Assembly (NCBI GenBank): GCA_038503065.1
Contig: JBCAMK010000002.1
Location: 1,054,001 to 1,118,000, forward strand
Direction of reading: 5' to 3'
Source: Paragyromitra xinjiangensis
Taxonomy: Eukaryota > Ascomycota > Pezizomycetes > Pezizales > Discinaceae
Length of the DNA: 64,000 nt
Below, one piece after another: positions 23,284-33,726 of the stretch. The notes beneath the pieces were generated by a model, which saw only the letters and a list, made by a program, of their open reading frames with translations, was not told the DNA's origin and did no database searches. Position 1 is the first letter of the stretch. The number at the start of each line of letters is the position of its first letter. Made by a program: the position numbers and the translations under genes.

Positions 23284-24315
23284 ATGTCTCATACGCAGAC
23301 CGTTCACGTTTCCAATATCGCCCCCACGACCTCAGAGAAAGAAGTCCGTGACTTCTTCTCTTTCTGTGGTAAAATCACTAACCTGGTTATCACACCCTCC
23401 TCCGGTAACCCAGGTGCTACCCTCTCTGCAACTGTTACCTACGAGCGTGACACTGCTGCAAAAACTGCACTTCTTCTCGACGGGACCCAGCTTGGTCCTA
23501 ATCCAGTCAGAGTAAACGCTGCACACTCGCTTGATGAGATTGCCGGTGACCATGTTGCCTCCGGTGATGCAGATGCCCCGAATTTCGGCACTACTACCGA
23601 GAACTTGAGGCAGGATGATAAGCCTCGGGCTGCCATCCTGGCCGAATATTTGAGCCATGGATATGTTGTTGGTGATACTGCTCTACAAAAGGGTATATTT
23701 ATCTTTCCATCTATTCTGTACATCATTCTTAGGAGGATCACTAACAGGTACCATACAGGTATTGAACTCGACACTAAGCACGGAATCTCCAGCCGCTTCA
23801 CTGGCTACCTCAACAGTGCCCTTACCACTCTCGATAAAACCACCCATGCCTCCGGGACCGCTAGATCTGTCGATAACCAATACCACGTGAGTGACCGCGC
23901 TGTCGGTGCCACAAAAACCCTCCAGACCTATTTTGAAAAGGCTCTCGACACACCAACTGGCAAGAAGATCCGCTCATTCTACCAGACCGGCGAAAAGAGT
24001 CTGCTCGATATCCACAATGAGGCCCGCCGTCTAGCTGAGCTGAGGAAGGCCGAAAATAGACGTTCTGCTGAGTTGGGAAGCACTGCCGACGGACACCCTT
24101 TTGTGGGCCCGGAAAAGACCACTTGCGCGTGTGGCGGGAACGAGGGCGCTTGTAGTTGTGCTCCTGGCAAGTGCGCTTGTGCTGGCTGCGACATGACCGG
24201 TGTCAAGAAGGACCCAAAGTCTGCGCAGGTGCAGTTCGGTGAAGTTGCGACTGATATTAGCAATGCGGCGGCGGATTATGGTGTTGGCTCGAAGGAGAAG
24301 TCGACTGTTTTGTAA
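23284..24315 (+). CDS. RRM protein (Vip1-like) with a metallothionein-like Cys tail
   Basis: Two exons (23284-23692, 23759-24315) encode 321 residues. Residues 6 to about 80 form an RNA-recognition motif, with TVHVSNIAP as RNP2 and a degenerate RNP1 (GATLSATVTY). The middle part (IELDTKHGISSRFTGYLNSA) resembles fission-yeast Vip1 and its filamentous-fungal relatives, whose role is unclear and which are often labelled actin-cytoskeleton proteins. A helical, charged region follows. Near residues 259-280 there is a cluster of seven Cys in CxC-x6-CxC-x4-CxC-x2-C spacing, nearly the pattern of the metallothionein at 7 kb. The intron is 66 bases with no stop, so retention would add 22 residues; the strong splice sites and smooth family sequence favour splicing. 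A TATA box lies upstream. Confidence 0.8.
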   Translation: MSHTQTVHVSNIAPTTSEKEVRDFFSFCGKITNLVITPSSGNPGATLSATVTYERDTAAKTALLLDGTQLGPNPVRVNAAHSLDEIAGDHVASGDADAPNFGTTTENLRQDDKPRAAILAEYLSHGYVVGDTALQKGIFIFPSILYIILRRITNRYHTGIELDTKHGISSRFTGYLNSALTTLDKTTHASGTARSVDNQYHVSDRAVGATKTLQTYFEKALDTPTGKKIRSFYQTGEKSLLDIHNEARRLAELRKAENRRSAELGSTADGHPFVGPEKTTCACGGNEGACSCAPGKCACAGCDMTGVKKDPKSAQVQFGEVATDISNAAADYGVGSKEKSTVL

Positions 24316-25065
24316 ACGACTGCCATTACCTGGGTGAAATTTGTTTTTTTCTTGCCTTATAATTGAGTCTCGGAGTAGGGGTTTTCTGATTTCTTTCGTT
24401 GGGCATGGGTTTCCTTTAAAGTTTAACGATACGTTCGGGGGTGGTTTCAAATGATATTGCTTCACGAATAAAGCAACATTTTTCTAGATACCAATTCATA
24501 GCTTTAGAACTTTGGAAACTCAAATCCCTCCTTAATTGTGCAAGGAGCCTGCTACGTCGCCAAATCAAATTTTAAGCTAGTACGAGTAACTTGAGCATTC
24601 AAGTTTGAGGGCTGTAGTAACATCGAGCCTTGTATTGTGCTACGGGACGAGGTTCTCAAGCCCCCGGCCAACAATTCTCGCGTGGCAAGTTATCCCTCTG
24701 CTAGGGCCATGCCAATCCCTAGTCCGGCACCAGTATTCCTAGACCAACCGATCGCACGTCATTTACATTCAGCCCCGAAAATTAACTATAAGTTGCTGCC
24801 TCGGCGTAATGAGCTTGATGTTTAAAAATACTACGACGTATTCATGACGTCACAACTACGCATTTAAGACACCGCGTATCGATAAACCACCAACCCTTTC
24901 CCCTCGCTACATAAAACCCGAATCCACCCATTCTTTTCCACTATTATCCAAAAAAACCACACTCCCACGAATCAAACCATACACTTCGTTCCACTTTTCA
25001 AAACCGCAATCATACCCGCCTTCAATCCCCTCGCGTTTAAACCCTCCGGAACTAAAAGAGCAGCC
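24316..25065. other. Intergenic region upstream of the small hydrophilic protein gene
   Basis: No gene. The left part is the 3' region of the Vip1-like gene; the right part is an A/C-rich promoter with a CRE, a TATA-like CATAAAA near 24911 and CCCCT elements near 24898 and 25028. Confidence 0.5.
24845..24852. promoter_or_regulatory. Perfect CRE palindrome TGACGTCA
   Basis: It lies about 215 bases before the ATG at 25066. ATF/CREB-type bZIP factors bind this sequence in stress responses. Two CCCCT sequences downstream could be STRE elements. Function is inferred. Confidence 0.45.
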
Positions 25066-25302
25066 ATGTCAGCTCCCCGCGAAGGGCAACAGTCACCTCC
25101 TCCTTCGCAGCAGTCTGCGAAGCAGCTTCACGAGCCGCCTTCTAAAGGGAAAGCGAACGCGGCGCCGAGTAGGGATTTTTCAAAGGAGAAGAGCGAACAG
25201 ACGAAGGAGAGTGAGTTGAGTAGTAATCCTGAGGGCCCGCTGGAGCAGCAGGCGAAATTGAAGGCGAGTAAGCCCGGGGAGAAGAGTATGGATGGGTTGT
25301 AA
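25066..25302 (+). CDS. Small hydrophilic conserved fungal protein, 78 residues
   Basis: A single-exon frame of 78 residues, rich in Ser, Pro, Gln, Lys and Glu, with no hydrophobic segment and no Cys, so probably disordered. Near the C-terminus SSNPEGPLEQQAKLKASKPG resembles the NPxGPL ending I associate with small fungal proteins of unknown, possibly stress-related, function. A promoter with a CRE, CCCCT elements and a TATA-like box, and a typical A/C-rich leader directly before the ATG, support a real gene. No function is claimed. Confidence 0.6.
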   Translation: MSAPREGQQSPPPSQQSAKQLHEPPSKGKANAAPSRDFSKEKSEQTKESELSSNPEGPLEQQAKLKASKPGEKSMDGL

Positions 25303-25933
25303 TTGGATGATGGAATAGAAGGATTTCTGTTTTGCTGTTTCTTTTGTTGGATGGGATAGTTTTGGCATTGGGTGTATTATTTGGGCATGTAGATGATTCA
25401 AGTGTCCGCATACAAACCAAAGGCGATTGTCATTGCCTCGTCAAATTTCAAAGAAGTTCCAGTGATCTCATAGAGACTACTAGTTTATTTACCAGTGTGT
25501 AAAATTACCTCGAACTCTAGATATTTTGCAAGTGGACATCGTGAATCATACCCATGCGAAAAACACAAAAGTGGCTTGAACCAACAGCTAAATTACCACT
25601 CCGCCGATATATAGCAGGGAACAGGGAGCCATTGAGTAGCCTCTTTAGCGTGAACCTACAACTACTGTAAAGTTCGATAACCGGTCGCTCATTTCTCCCA
25701 GGCTCAACTTGTTTCTGTATCTGGTACAGCGCATTACCAAAGCAACCGAGTGAGAATGCGTGACGACTAGAGAGATATTAATAACTAGCGGAACTAGACA
25801 TCGTGAATCAAACCATAGCAATCAGCAAATCGACTAAGCGCAAAGCTAGAGCTCAAATCCCGGGGAAGAAGTATTTAAAGCAGAGGTTGGTAGAATAAGA
25901 GTTCATTTTTAAGCATCTGATCAACTACCCACA
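25303..25933. other. Intergenic region
   Basis: No gene seen. It contains the 3' region of the small protein gene and the promoter of the next gene. The phrase GACATCGTGAATCA occurs twice (about 25536 and 25798). Confidence 0.5.
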
Positions 25934-27311
25934 ATGCCAGGACTCATTAAAAATGCCGAGATTCTGTATAGCCGTATGAGTGGATCCCCTCAATTTGATC
26001 CCTCTCATGCCGAAGCGTCAAGGGCCCCGACCCAGTTGTGGTCAGATCCATCCTTCCGTAGACTTCTAAGCGAACGTCTCTCAAGTCCAGGTGTCGGTTC
26101 TCAGCTGAGGGCGTCTGATACACCTCCTACGTACCAGGTCCGTCAGGACGCAGCAGAGGAAATGGACTTTGCTATACCTGCCAGTACTCAGCGGCCATGG
26201 ATGGAGCGTGGGTGGGTCCCAAACTTAGATGAGCCCGAGCCCGAGTTGGCTACCTTCTTCAATCAGCCGCGGCAGTCAGTGCTCGACAGCGAGCGTGATA
26301 CGGCCTCGAGCATCTCGTCATCCGCGAATAATTCGAGACAGGTTGGGCATTCTAGTCTTCTGGGCGGGCTCGCCAGGGCTGAGAATGAGCACACTCTAGC
26401 TTCTGGTGCTGGGCTGCGGATTTTGCTCGGGATGCCTCTAGGTGCGGAGCATTTCCAACAAGGTGTATCCGCGGACCCTCTTCTACAGTCCCGGTTTGCA
26501 CATGTATTCTACTCCTCAGATGAAGAATCAGAGGAATTGGATGAATATGAGCATGAAGAAAATGGAGGTAAGAATTACTTTCCAAACTAATTCCATATCT
26601 TGGCATGAAGCCCTCTCTAAAGAACACTCAGAAGACGTCCCAGCCTTAGCCCACTCAAGACAAACGATAGCTCTCGACAATGTAGCCAACACGTATGGGG
26701 AGGGGGAGCCCAACCCAACCATACCTATCGATATCCCAGAGATATTACCCAGCTTATCCCCCTCTCTCTCAGCCTACAATAGCGGGTCCGAGGGGTCCGA
26801 GGGGTCCGAGCCAATTACACCTGTCGATGCACCAAGAATAGAAGCTTTTCTTGGGCCAGCCCCCATAGTTGGTCGAACGACGGATGAAATAATCTTGACA
26901 CAGCAGCTCAGCGAACATCTCTCAGACAGGATAGAAGCGATGGAGATGCTTGCGATGCAAGCTATCGAGCACGTCTGTCGCAACGTGAACACTTGGTTTC
27001 TTTCGAATAACTCGATCCCAAATCATTTCGACTTGCAGAAAGATTATGCTGATTTGATGCTGAACGTGCTTCGTAAGTGCTCGCCATTGCCACCAGATAC
27101 TAGAGTAGTGGGCTGATAAGGAGAAGGTCAGAGGGACGATTTTTGGATGAAAGCTGCTGCTGGGTGCCTTCAGACCCAGGGCATATTTTGGCTTGCCTGG
27201 GTTTTGGAGGGTGGGAGTAAATATCTGCCTTTGATCCAACTCCTCGAGGATCAGGAATGCTTACCACCGATTATTGACGAACTCGCGGAACTGATGGGGG
27301 GATATGATTAA
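25934..27311 (+). CDS. Hypothetical acidic Ser-rich protein with helical C-terminus
   Basis: I propose three exons (25934-26567, 26611-27072, 27121-27311) encoding 428 residues. The first two thirds are polar and low-complexity, with an acidic YSSDEESEELDEYEHEE stretch, many Pro/Ser and a GSEGSEGSEP repeat from a nine-base unit near 26788-26812. The C-terminal 120 residues are predicted helical and hydrophobic-patterned (LTQQLSEHLSDRIEAMEML, later KAAAGCLQTQGIFWLAWVLE). Intron 2 uses a perfect GTAAGT donor at 27073 and is only 48 bases; without it the frame stops early at 27116 and the coding-like sequence to 27311 would be lost. I recognise no family. It may be lineage-specific. Confidence 0.6.
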
Positions 27312-29116
27312 GTGACTGGTATTTTGGTCCTAAGATAAGCGGGGCAGGTCAAAAAAGTCACATTTTTCTGATTTCGGCTGTATTTCTACTGCATGATCAA
27401 GTGAGGGTTTGAGATGGCCGTGAAATTAGAGTATGATCTTGTAGCTTTGTGCAACCAAGGTGGTTCTCTGCCGCCCACGTGCTATGTCTCACCTTGGTGC
27501 CGTCTCCAAGTGATTGGTAGGATCAGCAGCGTGGATTTAGAGTTGAAAGTCATCAAGCCGATCGATGCTCCAAACAGTCAGCACTATGGGCTTGTGCTAA
27601 CCTAACGTTTCGCTAGAGGTTTCAATCAAATCGCCAAGATAGAGTGATAAAGTTGAGAGACATCCCTGGCTTAGGTTTGGAAACCTTATTGTGATATCAC
27701 TTTGTAGCGATGGGCTCTAAATGCGCAGTTCATAGTCCCTGAGCATGAAATGTCACCTTGAGGAACATTCATAAGCTTTGAGTCCTGAGAAATAGATGTT
27801 GGGATAGGGCTGGATATCACTGAGGCATGATGTGGTTTTGGAACGACAAGTAGGAGGAGCTATCAGAAACTCAGCCTTGGACTTTTTCTGAATTTACCTA
27901 TCTAGCTGGAACTGAGCCAAGGAACGTAAAGGTTTGAAATTGTGGATTGCTTTTTGTTGCGGTTTTCCTCAGGTGTTTAATTCGCCGTAGATGGACTGCG
28001 TCCCGTCATGTTGTGCCATGTTTGTGTCATCCACTCGCTCCTGTCCTCTAGCGTGACACCCTATATTGTTCTAGGGCAACTGTCCTCGTGGCAGATACCA
28101 TAGATTTAGGTGGTGTGACGGAGATTTGGGAGCAATAGATAACGGAAAATCAGCGTCCATGGACGATATTGTGGATTGGGCAGAGTTTCAAGACAGATAT
28201 TGGTATCAGGGCAACGGGGTGCTAGGATAGTTTCATTTGGGTGATATTAAACTGGCACGCGAGCATGCTGGGGTGGTTGCGCATCTCGAAGGTTTCCAAG
28301 AAATTCAAACAATGCATGGGATATGAGGTTTGTTTTTCGCTGGTACGATATTGCTCAACGGAACATCTCTTGCGTCGGGGATTTCCTCAGACATTGGCAA
28401 CCGCCGTTGCCCTCCGCACGCACGTGGCATGGGTAGGACTACTCGATTTGGGGTGTCCTCTTGGGGTAAGAATGCAGGCCCTGCTTTTCCATGGCCATCG
28501 TTTGTCCCGATTGCTTGTTTCAGGCAGGACATTAAAAAACATGTGGGATATGCAGCAGAACTCCAGCATAGATGGATAGTAGGTATCTGTTGTCTGGTTA
28601 GCCTATATTTGCCTTGTTGGCCGGTACTCGGTGCCTCATCACCGATCTGTGGTTTTTATTATTTTATTTTGACAGGTATCAGGTTGGTGTTGATGTGGCT
28701 CAACTGTTCCTTGCTGGTGGACCCTCTTCTCTTCCCTGCTGCCCCTCCTGCCTTACAGACCAAAACCAGCTCGAGAGTTGGCCCTATCATATCACCTTCC
28801 TGCCCACTTCCTGCGGTGGATGAGATCATCTTGAGGTAGAGTATCGTATCCTGTGAGGGATTTCACCAAAGACTCCCTGATCCCGAAGCATCCATTCGCC
28901 GGCGGTGAGACTTCAGACGTCTCAGTCCATACACCCACGACCCGACCGTCAACAGGTCGCTCAGTCAGCCACACAACAAACCACCCCAGGAACAACAGAA
29001 ACTGTAAGTAACCCAACCTACATAACTTTACCTTACCTACACATTCCATCATCCCAACACCTGCTCGCTCCGCCTAGAGTCTGTCAGTCCCACAGCTACA
29101 CCACACCTGGTGCACC
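27312..29116. other. Intergenic region and leader of sip5
   Basis: Open frames at 28241-28579 and 28330-28839 overlap one another and show no known motif. The last 250 bases look like the C/A-rich untranslated leader of the sip5 gene. Confidence 0.45.
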
Positions 29117-31577
29117 ATGGGGAACGCTTCCACGAAGGAACGCTCGCTCACGCCCCCGCACGGAGATCATCACCATCTTTCGAATACGAACCTTGCTTCG
29201 CGAAGGAACAACGGAAACAACAATGGTGGACCTTCGTCCTCTTCTGGTCGCCTGTCAAGTACGTTACTTTCCAGCGGGAATGCGGGGAATAGCGAGAGCT
29301 ATTCCGGCAGGGGAAGGTCACGGCATAACATTGAGGGTTCATTGTTCGGGTTGAGTCTGAGCAGTAGGGAGACGAGGGAGCGAGATCGAGAGGCGGAGAG
29401 AGAAGCGAGGGAGCTAAGGAAAGCCGAGCGGGAAAAAGAACGATTAAAAGAACGCGAGAGGAGTTTAAGAGAGGAAAGCGTGGATGGTGGGTATTTCTCT
29501 TATCCTTTGCTCTGTTTACCAGGAACGCGGGGGAGGGGAAATGGAGCTAATGTTATCGGATGCGATCAGGCGGTTTTTTGGTCACCCAGGGAGTTTACAC
29601 TGGGGTTGAAGATTTCAAGGACAAGATCGTCCGTCATTTAATGGTATGGCGGTTTAAAGACCTTCCCCTGAAATTTTGGGTAGTGTTGATACAGGTCTCT
29701 AGATCGAACGACGGCTTGCACCGTTCTTTAAAGGACTAGACGACGTCGAGCCTGACTGGACCGATGCTCAATTCGTAGCCGCAGTTAAGGGATTGCCTAT
29801 TCCTCCAGCAGATGCAGAATCCCCTCTGCAGGTACCAGGTTCGCCATCCCCTTCAGGAACTCCCGGACCGTCGGATTCAACCAGCAACTTGACCGTCCCG
29901 ATAGCATCTCGTTCACGTGCACAGTCATATACGTCCGAAGGGTCCAATAGGTCTGCTACTTCCACTCCGTCATTCGGTTTCTCCTCTAGGACCAGGGCCA
30001 AAACACTTTCCATCTCTTCCCCAAGGAATCCTACGCTGGCAAACACAACTGGACCTCTGGAAATTAACGAGCCGTCTAGGATAGTTGATGGGCGCCCGAT
30101 AGAGGCTGTGCTTTACAAGAATGCCTCGGAATGCCCAATTTGTTTCCTTTACTATCCACCATATCTTAACAAAACCCGTTGCTGTGATCAAGACATCTGC
30201 TCAGAATGCTTTGTTCAGATTAAACGGCCAGATCCGCACCATCCGGAACACCACGAAGGACAGCAGCCAGCCCCGACTGATTCCGCTCTAACAGGTGGAG
30301 CAGATCAGCTTGTGTCCGAACCAGCAACTTGTCCGTTTTGTGTGGAGCCCGAATTTGGTGTCATCTATACACCACCACCGTTCCGTCGGGGCTTGATGTT
30401 CGCCAACACTCAATCGCAACACTCTCTACCCTCTCCCATGGGCTTTGGGGGGTTCTCGGATGGATCTTCCACTTCTCTTTCGGGTCCATATTCTTCAACG
30501 CCGCCGTCAATGCCATCAAGCCCTACCGGAAAGCGACGTATGGCGTTGGGTGTGAATAATCCAGAAGTCGTTACAACTGACCGGATCCGACCAGATTGGG
30601 CACAGAAGCTCGCCACAGCACGCTCTCACGCTGCCAGGCGAGCAGCAGCAGCAACAGCTTTGCACACTGCTGCCTATCTGATGGGCCCTCAGACCGCCCC
30701 AAACAACAACAACTCTGGGGGCAGTAGTGGTGGATTCTCTGGGCGACGGTTAATTCGGCGAGCTGTAAGGGATGGTGGTGGTAGTGGCGCTACAGAAAGC
30801 GAGACCCCCTCCCCTGCACAAAGTGGGACTGGCACCCCCCGGAGCGATAATCCCCACCCCGCAGGACTCACCAGCTTGGCCAGCTTTACCCAACAAATTG
30901 GGACTGGGAACTCACGAGACGGGGACAGGTCTACTCTAGGGCTTCCCCAGGGTAACCAACGTGATGGTAGTTTATTCAATGAACGGCGAAGCCGTGTGAT
31001 CGATTTGGAAGAAATGATGCTCATGGAGGCCATCCGCCTCTCCCTTGCGGAAGAGGAAGAGCGTAAGAAAAGGGTAGAGCTCGAAGAAGAGAAAAAGCGT
31101 CTCGCTGCTCCTCCTCAAAACAGAAATGCTAGCGATCTATCCCTTGCCAGCTCCACCAGCAGCGTGGAAGGTAAAGGGAAAAGTGTCGACCGATCCCCAT
31201 ATCACAGCAACAACGTCGGCGCTTCCTCTTCGTCTGCTACAACCGCCAACTCTCGCCCGCAGCTAACGAGCGGTGGATCTGGCGCGAGTGATACGAGCTC
31301 TTTTAGGAGTCTTCCAGGGGGAAGTGATGATGAGGGGATGCCGGGTGAGAATGCGGGGAGTGCGAATGAGACTATGTTCAACTTCCGCAGTTTGGCAGAG
31401 ATGATTGTGGAAGAGGAGGGAGGGAGGGTTGATGTTGACGGGCATGGAGGTTTGCTGGGGTTGTCGAGGGGGGGAGAGGAAGGGAAAGAAGAGGTCGAGA
31501 GGGCAGAACATGTGGAGGATGTTGACACTAAAATGAATGGAAAGAGGGCCGAGGAGCGGGCTGCAGAGACTATCTGA
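29117..31577 (+). CDS. sip5: Sip5-family RING-type zinc-finger protein
   Basis: Three exons (29117-29486, 29570-29643, 29703-31577) encode 772 residues. MGNASTKE at the N-terminus fits an N-myristoylation signal (Gly2, Thr6). A strongly charged Arg/Glu helix precedes the Sip5 core: GGFLVTQGVYTGVEDF, then IERRLAPFFKGLDD, then a Cys-rich zinc finger with ECPICFLYYPPYLNKTRCC and a closing ATCPFC. Near residue 583 EEMMLMEAIRLSLAEEEE fits the ubiquitin-interacting motif pattern and is followed by a Lys/Glu helix. Sip5 was found in yeast as a partner of Snf1 kinase and Reg1/Glc7 phosphatase; its filamentous-fungal homologues are much longer, as here. Both introns were fixed by these conserved blocks. 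Ser/Thr-rich low-complexity linkers separate the parts. Confidence 0.88.
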
Positions 31578-33137
31578 GGCGATGAGCAGTGATGTTTTCA
31601 AGAGGCAACAGAAGGGGTTAGAAAGTTGTTAATTGGAAATGTCACTGAGGCGGGTGGGAGAAACGAGTGGTATCATGTGCAGCGAGAAGTGTGAAAAGAG
31701 TACGAATGCCTCAGGAAAGGCAAGGTCAGCATAGTGCGATAAGGTTTGGGCGCGGCATATAGACAATCTCTGAAAGCGATTGGACCTCCTCCTTGGTTTT
31801 GATCTATCTTTTTATTCGAGTATATATGGTGCGACGTACATATGGAAATTTGGAAGGAGCTGAAAGCTTGAGGTTTCGAGAACCGGTACTGAAAGGGGGG
31901 AGCGGTAAGGAACAGAAGCAAATTATGAGGGATGACGGCGTATCGAGGCAGGCTTTTTTTCTTTCTTTCTTTCTATCAGGTAGTGATTATATTTTCTTAC
32001 TCTCTTTTGTTCATCTGGACTGGCTTTGGATTCGGAATTTTTTGCTGGCGGGATTTGTGTTTTTTTAAAGCTCTTCTCTCTCGCTTCTCTGCTTGGCGAT
32101 GTTGGATACCTATGTCATATGCCGTCTATCTTTTTATTTTTTCGATGGCTATTTCCTTTTCCCATTTCTTCTGTTCGTTGAGGGGTCCTCATCTAGCCTG
32201 TCCGGGAGTTTTTTTTTTTGAAGCAGGAGGTCGAGATGGAAGTGATGGAGCCCGTACAGCACGTCACCGTTGCCATTACTACCAAGCCATAAATTGTGTT
32301 CGCTGATTGCTTCGAATGTCGTTGATCCGCAATCTCTTTCATCGTATTGGTGCGGGTTTATTGTTGCCAGTCGCGATATAATTTATTCATTCTTATTGAC
32401 CTCCTTTAATGTGTTGATTGGTGCCTAGCGGTGATCACGAGGGGAGATCAGGTGAAAGTTCATGATTCTTGTGTAGCACGTCACCTGAGCCCACGCAATG
32501 ACAACGGCCAAATAGAGCAAACATCCTCGAAGTCATCAGTACATCAATAACCTGAATGCCCTGCTTATAAACTCTGAAGAATCTTTGCAGTCGGGAGATA
32601 AACCCTGCCATGCCACGGGGTCATGTAGTTATTTAGTTAGGTAGTACGAATAATTAAGACGTGCTCTGTCGAGAAGATTATGTGCGAAGAGATAGACCGT
32701 ATGAGTTGATTGATTGATTGATTGATTGATAATTCATACACACAAACAATCCTAATAAATAGATTGTATGAGTAATGTTGGAAGATTCAAGGGTTTCAGA
32801 ACTGTAGGGTGATCTTCCTTTACTCATGGTTATAGTAAACATTTCTCAAGCCGGTTCTGTCATGTATGATCACTCGCATAAGCACTCATCCTTGGTGTTG
32901 TGATGTTGGGAGCACGTAGGGAGGAATAGAAGACTTGATTGCTTGCTTGCTAGGTGGGCATACGGCCCCTATCTAAATACTCTCTCGGGTGCCCGAGTGC
33001 CCGTGTGCTCGGGTGCCTGTCTCTCAATCATTTCCGACTCCGAAGGGCCAAGCCCCGTATTAGGAAGCATCTCCAACACTTAGACGACGAACATAATATC
33101 CTACCATAAACATCTCCACATATGGTAAAAATCACTA
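31578..33137. other. Intergenic region after sip5
   Basis: No gene. It holds the 3' region of sip5, CTTT-rich tracts near 31965, a (TTGA)6 microsatellite at 32706-32729 and a locally repetitive CGGGTGCC tract near 32985-33020. Confidence 0.5.
32706..32729. repeat. (TTGA)6 microsatellite
   Basis: Six perfect tandem TTGA units in intergenic DNA. Confidence 0.9.
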
Positions 33138-33581
33138 CAGTATAACCGCCCTATAAGAATACAGTCGGAGCTTGATACCGTATTCTTATAGGGCGAATAT
33201 TCTTATAAGAAATGCCAAGTGTGCACCAAGATGCTCACACTAGGATAGTCTCTATGAAATAAAAATTTTGATGCAGTAGGAGGGCATTTGGGGGCCTTGG
33301 AGAAGTTGATGCCCCATGAATTTTTGCTTGGTGTCCAAAATTATATATGCAGGAAGTGGTTTTGCGATTATCCTTGCCCTGCTTTTACCTAAATATAGAG
33401 GGTTCTCAGATATTCCCCCATTTTCTATAAGAATATACTAAGGAAAGCCATCCAAGATGATGGGGATATTCTTATATGGCAATATTCTTATTTTCCTATA
33501 CGAAATATCTCGATTCCGCCGTCCGTATTCTTATAAGCCGAATATTCTTATAGAGAGAATTCTTATAGGGCGATTGTACTG
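33138..33581. mobile_element. MITE, family 1 copy A, with TA target duplication
   Basis: The left end reads CAGTATAACCGCCCTATAAG and the right end, on the other strand, CAGTACAATCGCCCTATAAG. The element is 444 bases, has no coding capacity and is flanked by TA on both sides (33136-33137 and 33582-33583). Inside are several copies of the ATTCTTATAAGAAT-like core, partly as nested hairpins. CAGT ends plus TA flanks point to the Tc1/mariner-pogo group. A second, shorter copy lies at 53.85 kb. Confidence 0.85.
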
Positions 33582-33726
33582 TACTTTAACTCTATTTCTA
33601 TCTCTACTCCACTATGTTCCAAACTCCCAATGCTTCTGCAGCAACCCAGTAAAAGTGAAACGAACGAATAAAACGCTTTCCATTCCACAACCACAGGTAG
33701 AATAAAAAAAAAAACAGATAACACAA

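Noticed and set aside
23693..23758. Retained 22-residue insert in the Vip1-like protein
   Set aside because: The frame is open, but GT-AG signals are good and the spliced junction gives the smoother family sequence.
32706..32729. TTGA repeats as a CRISPR-like array
   Set aside because: A four-base perfect tandem is a microsatellite; there are no spacers and the host is a eukaryote.
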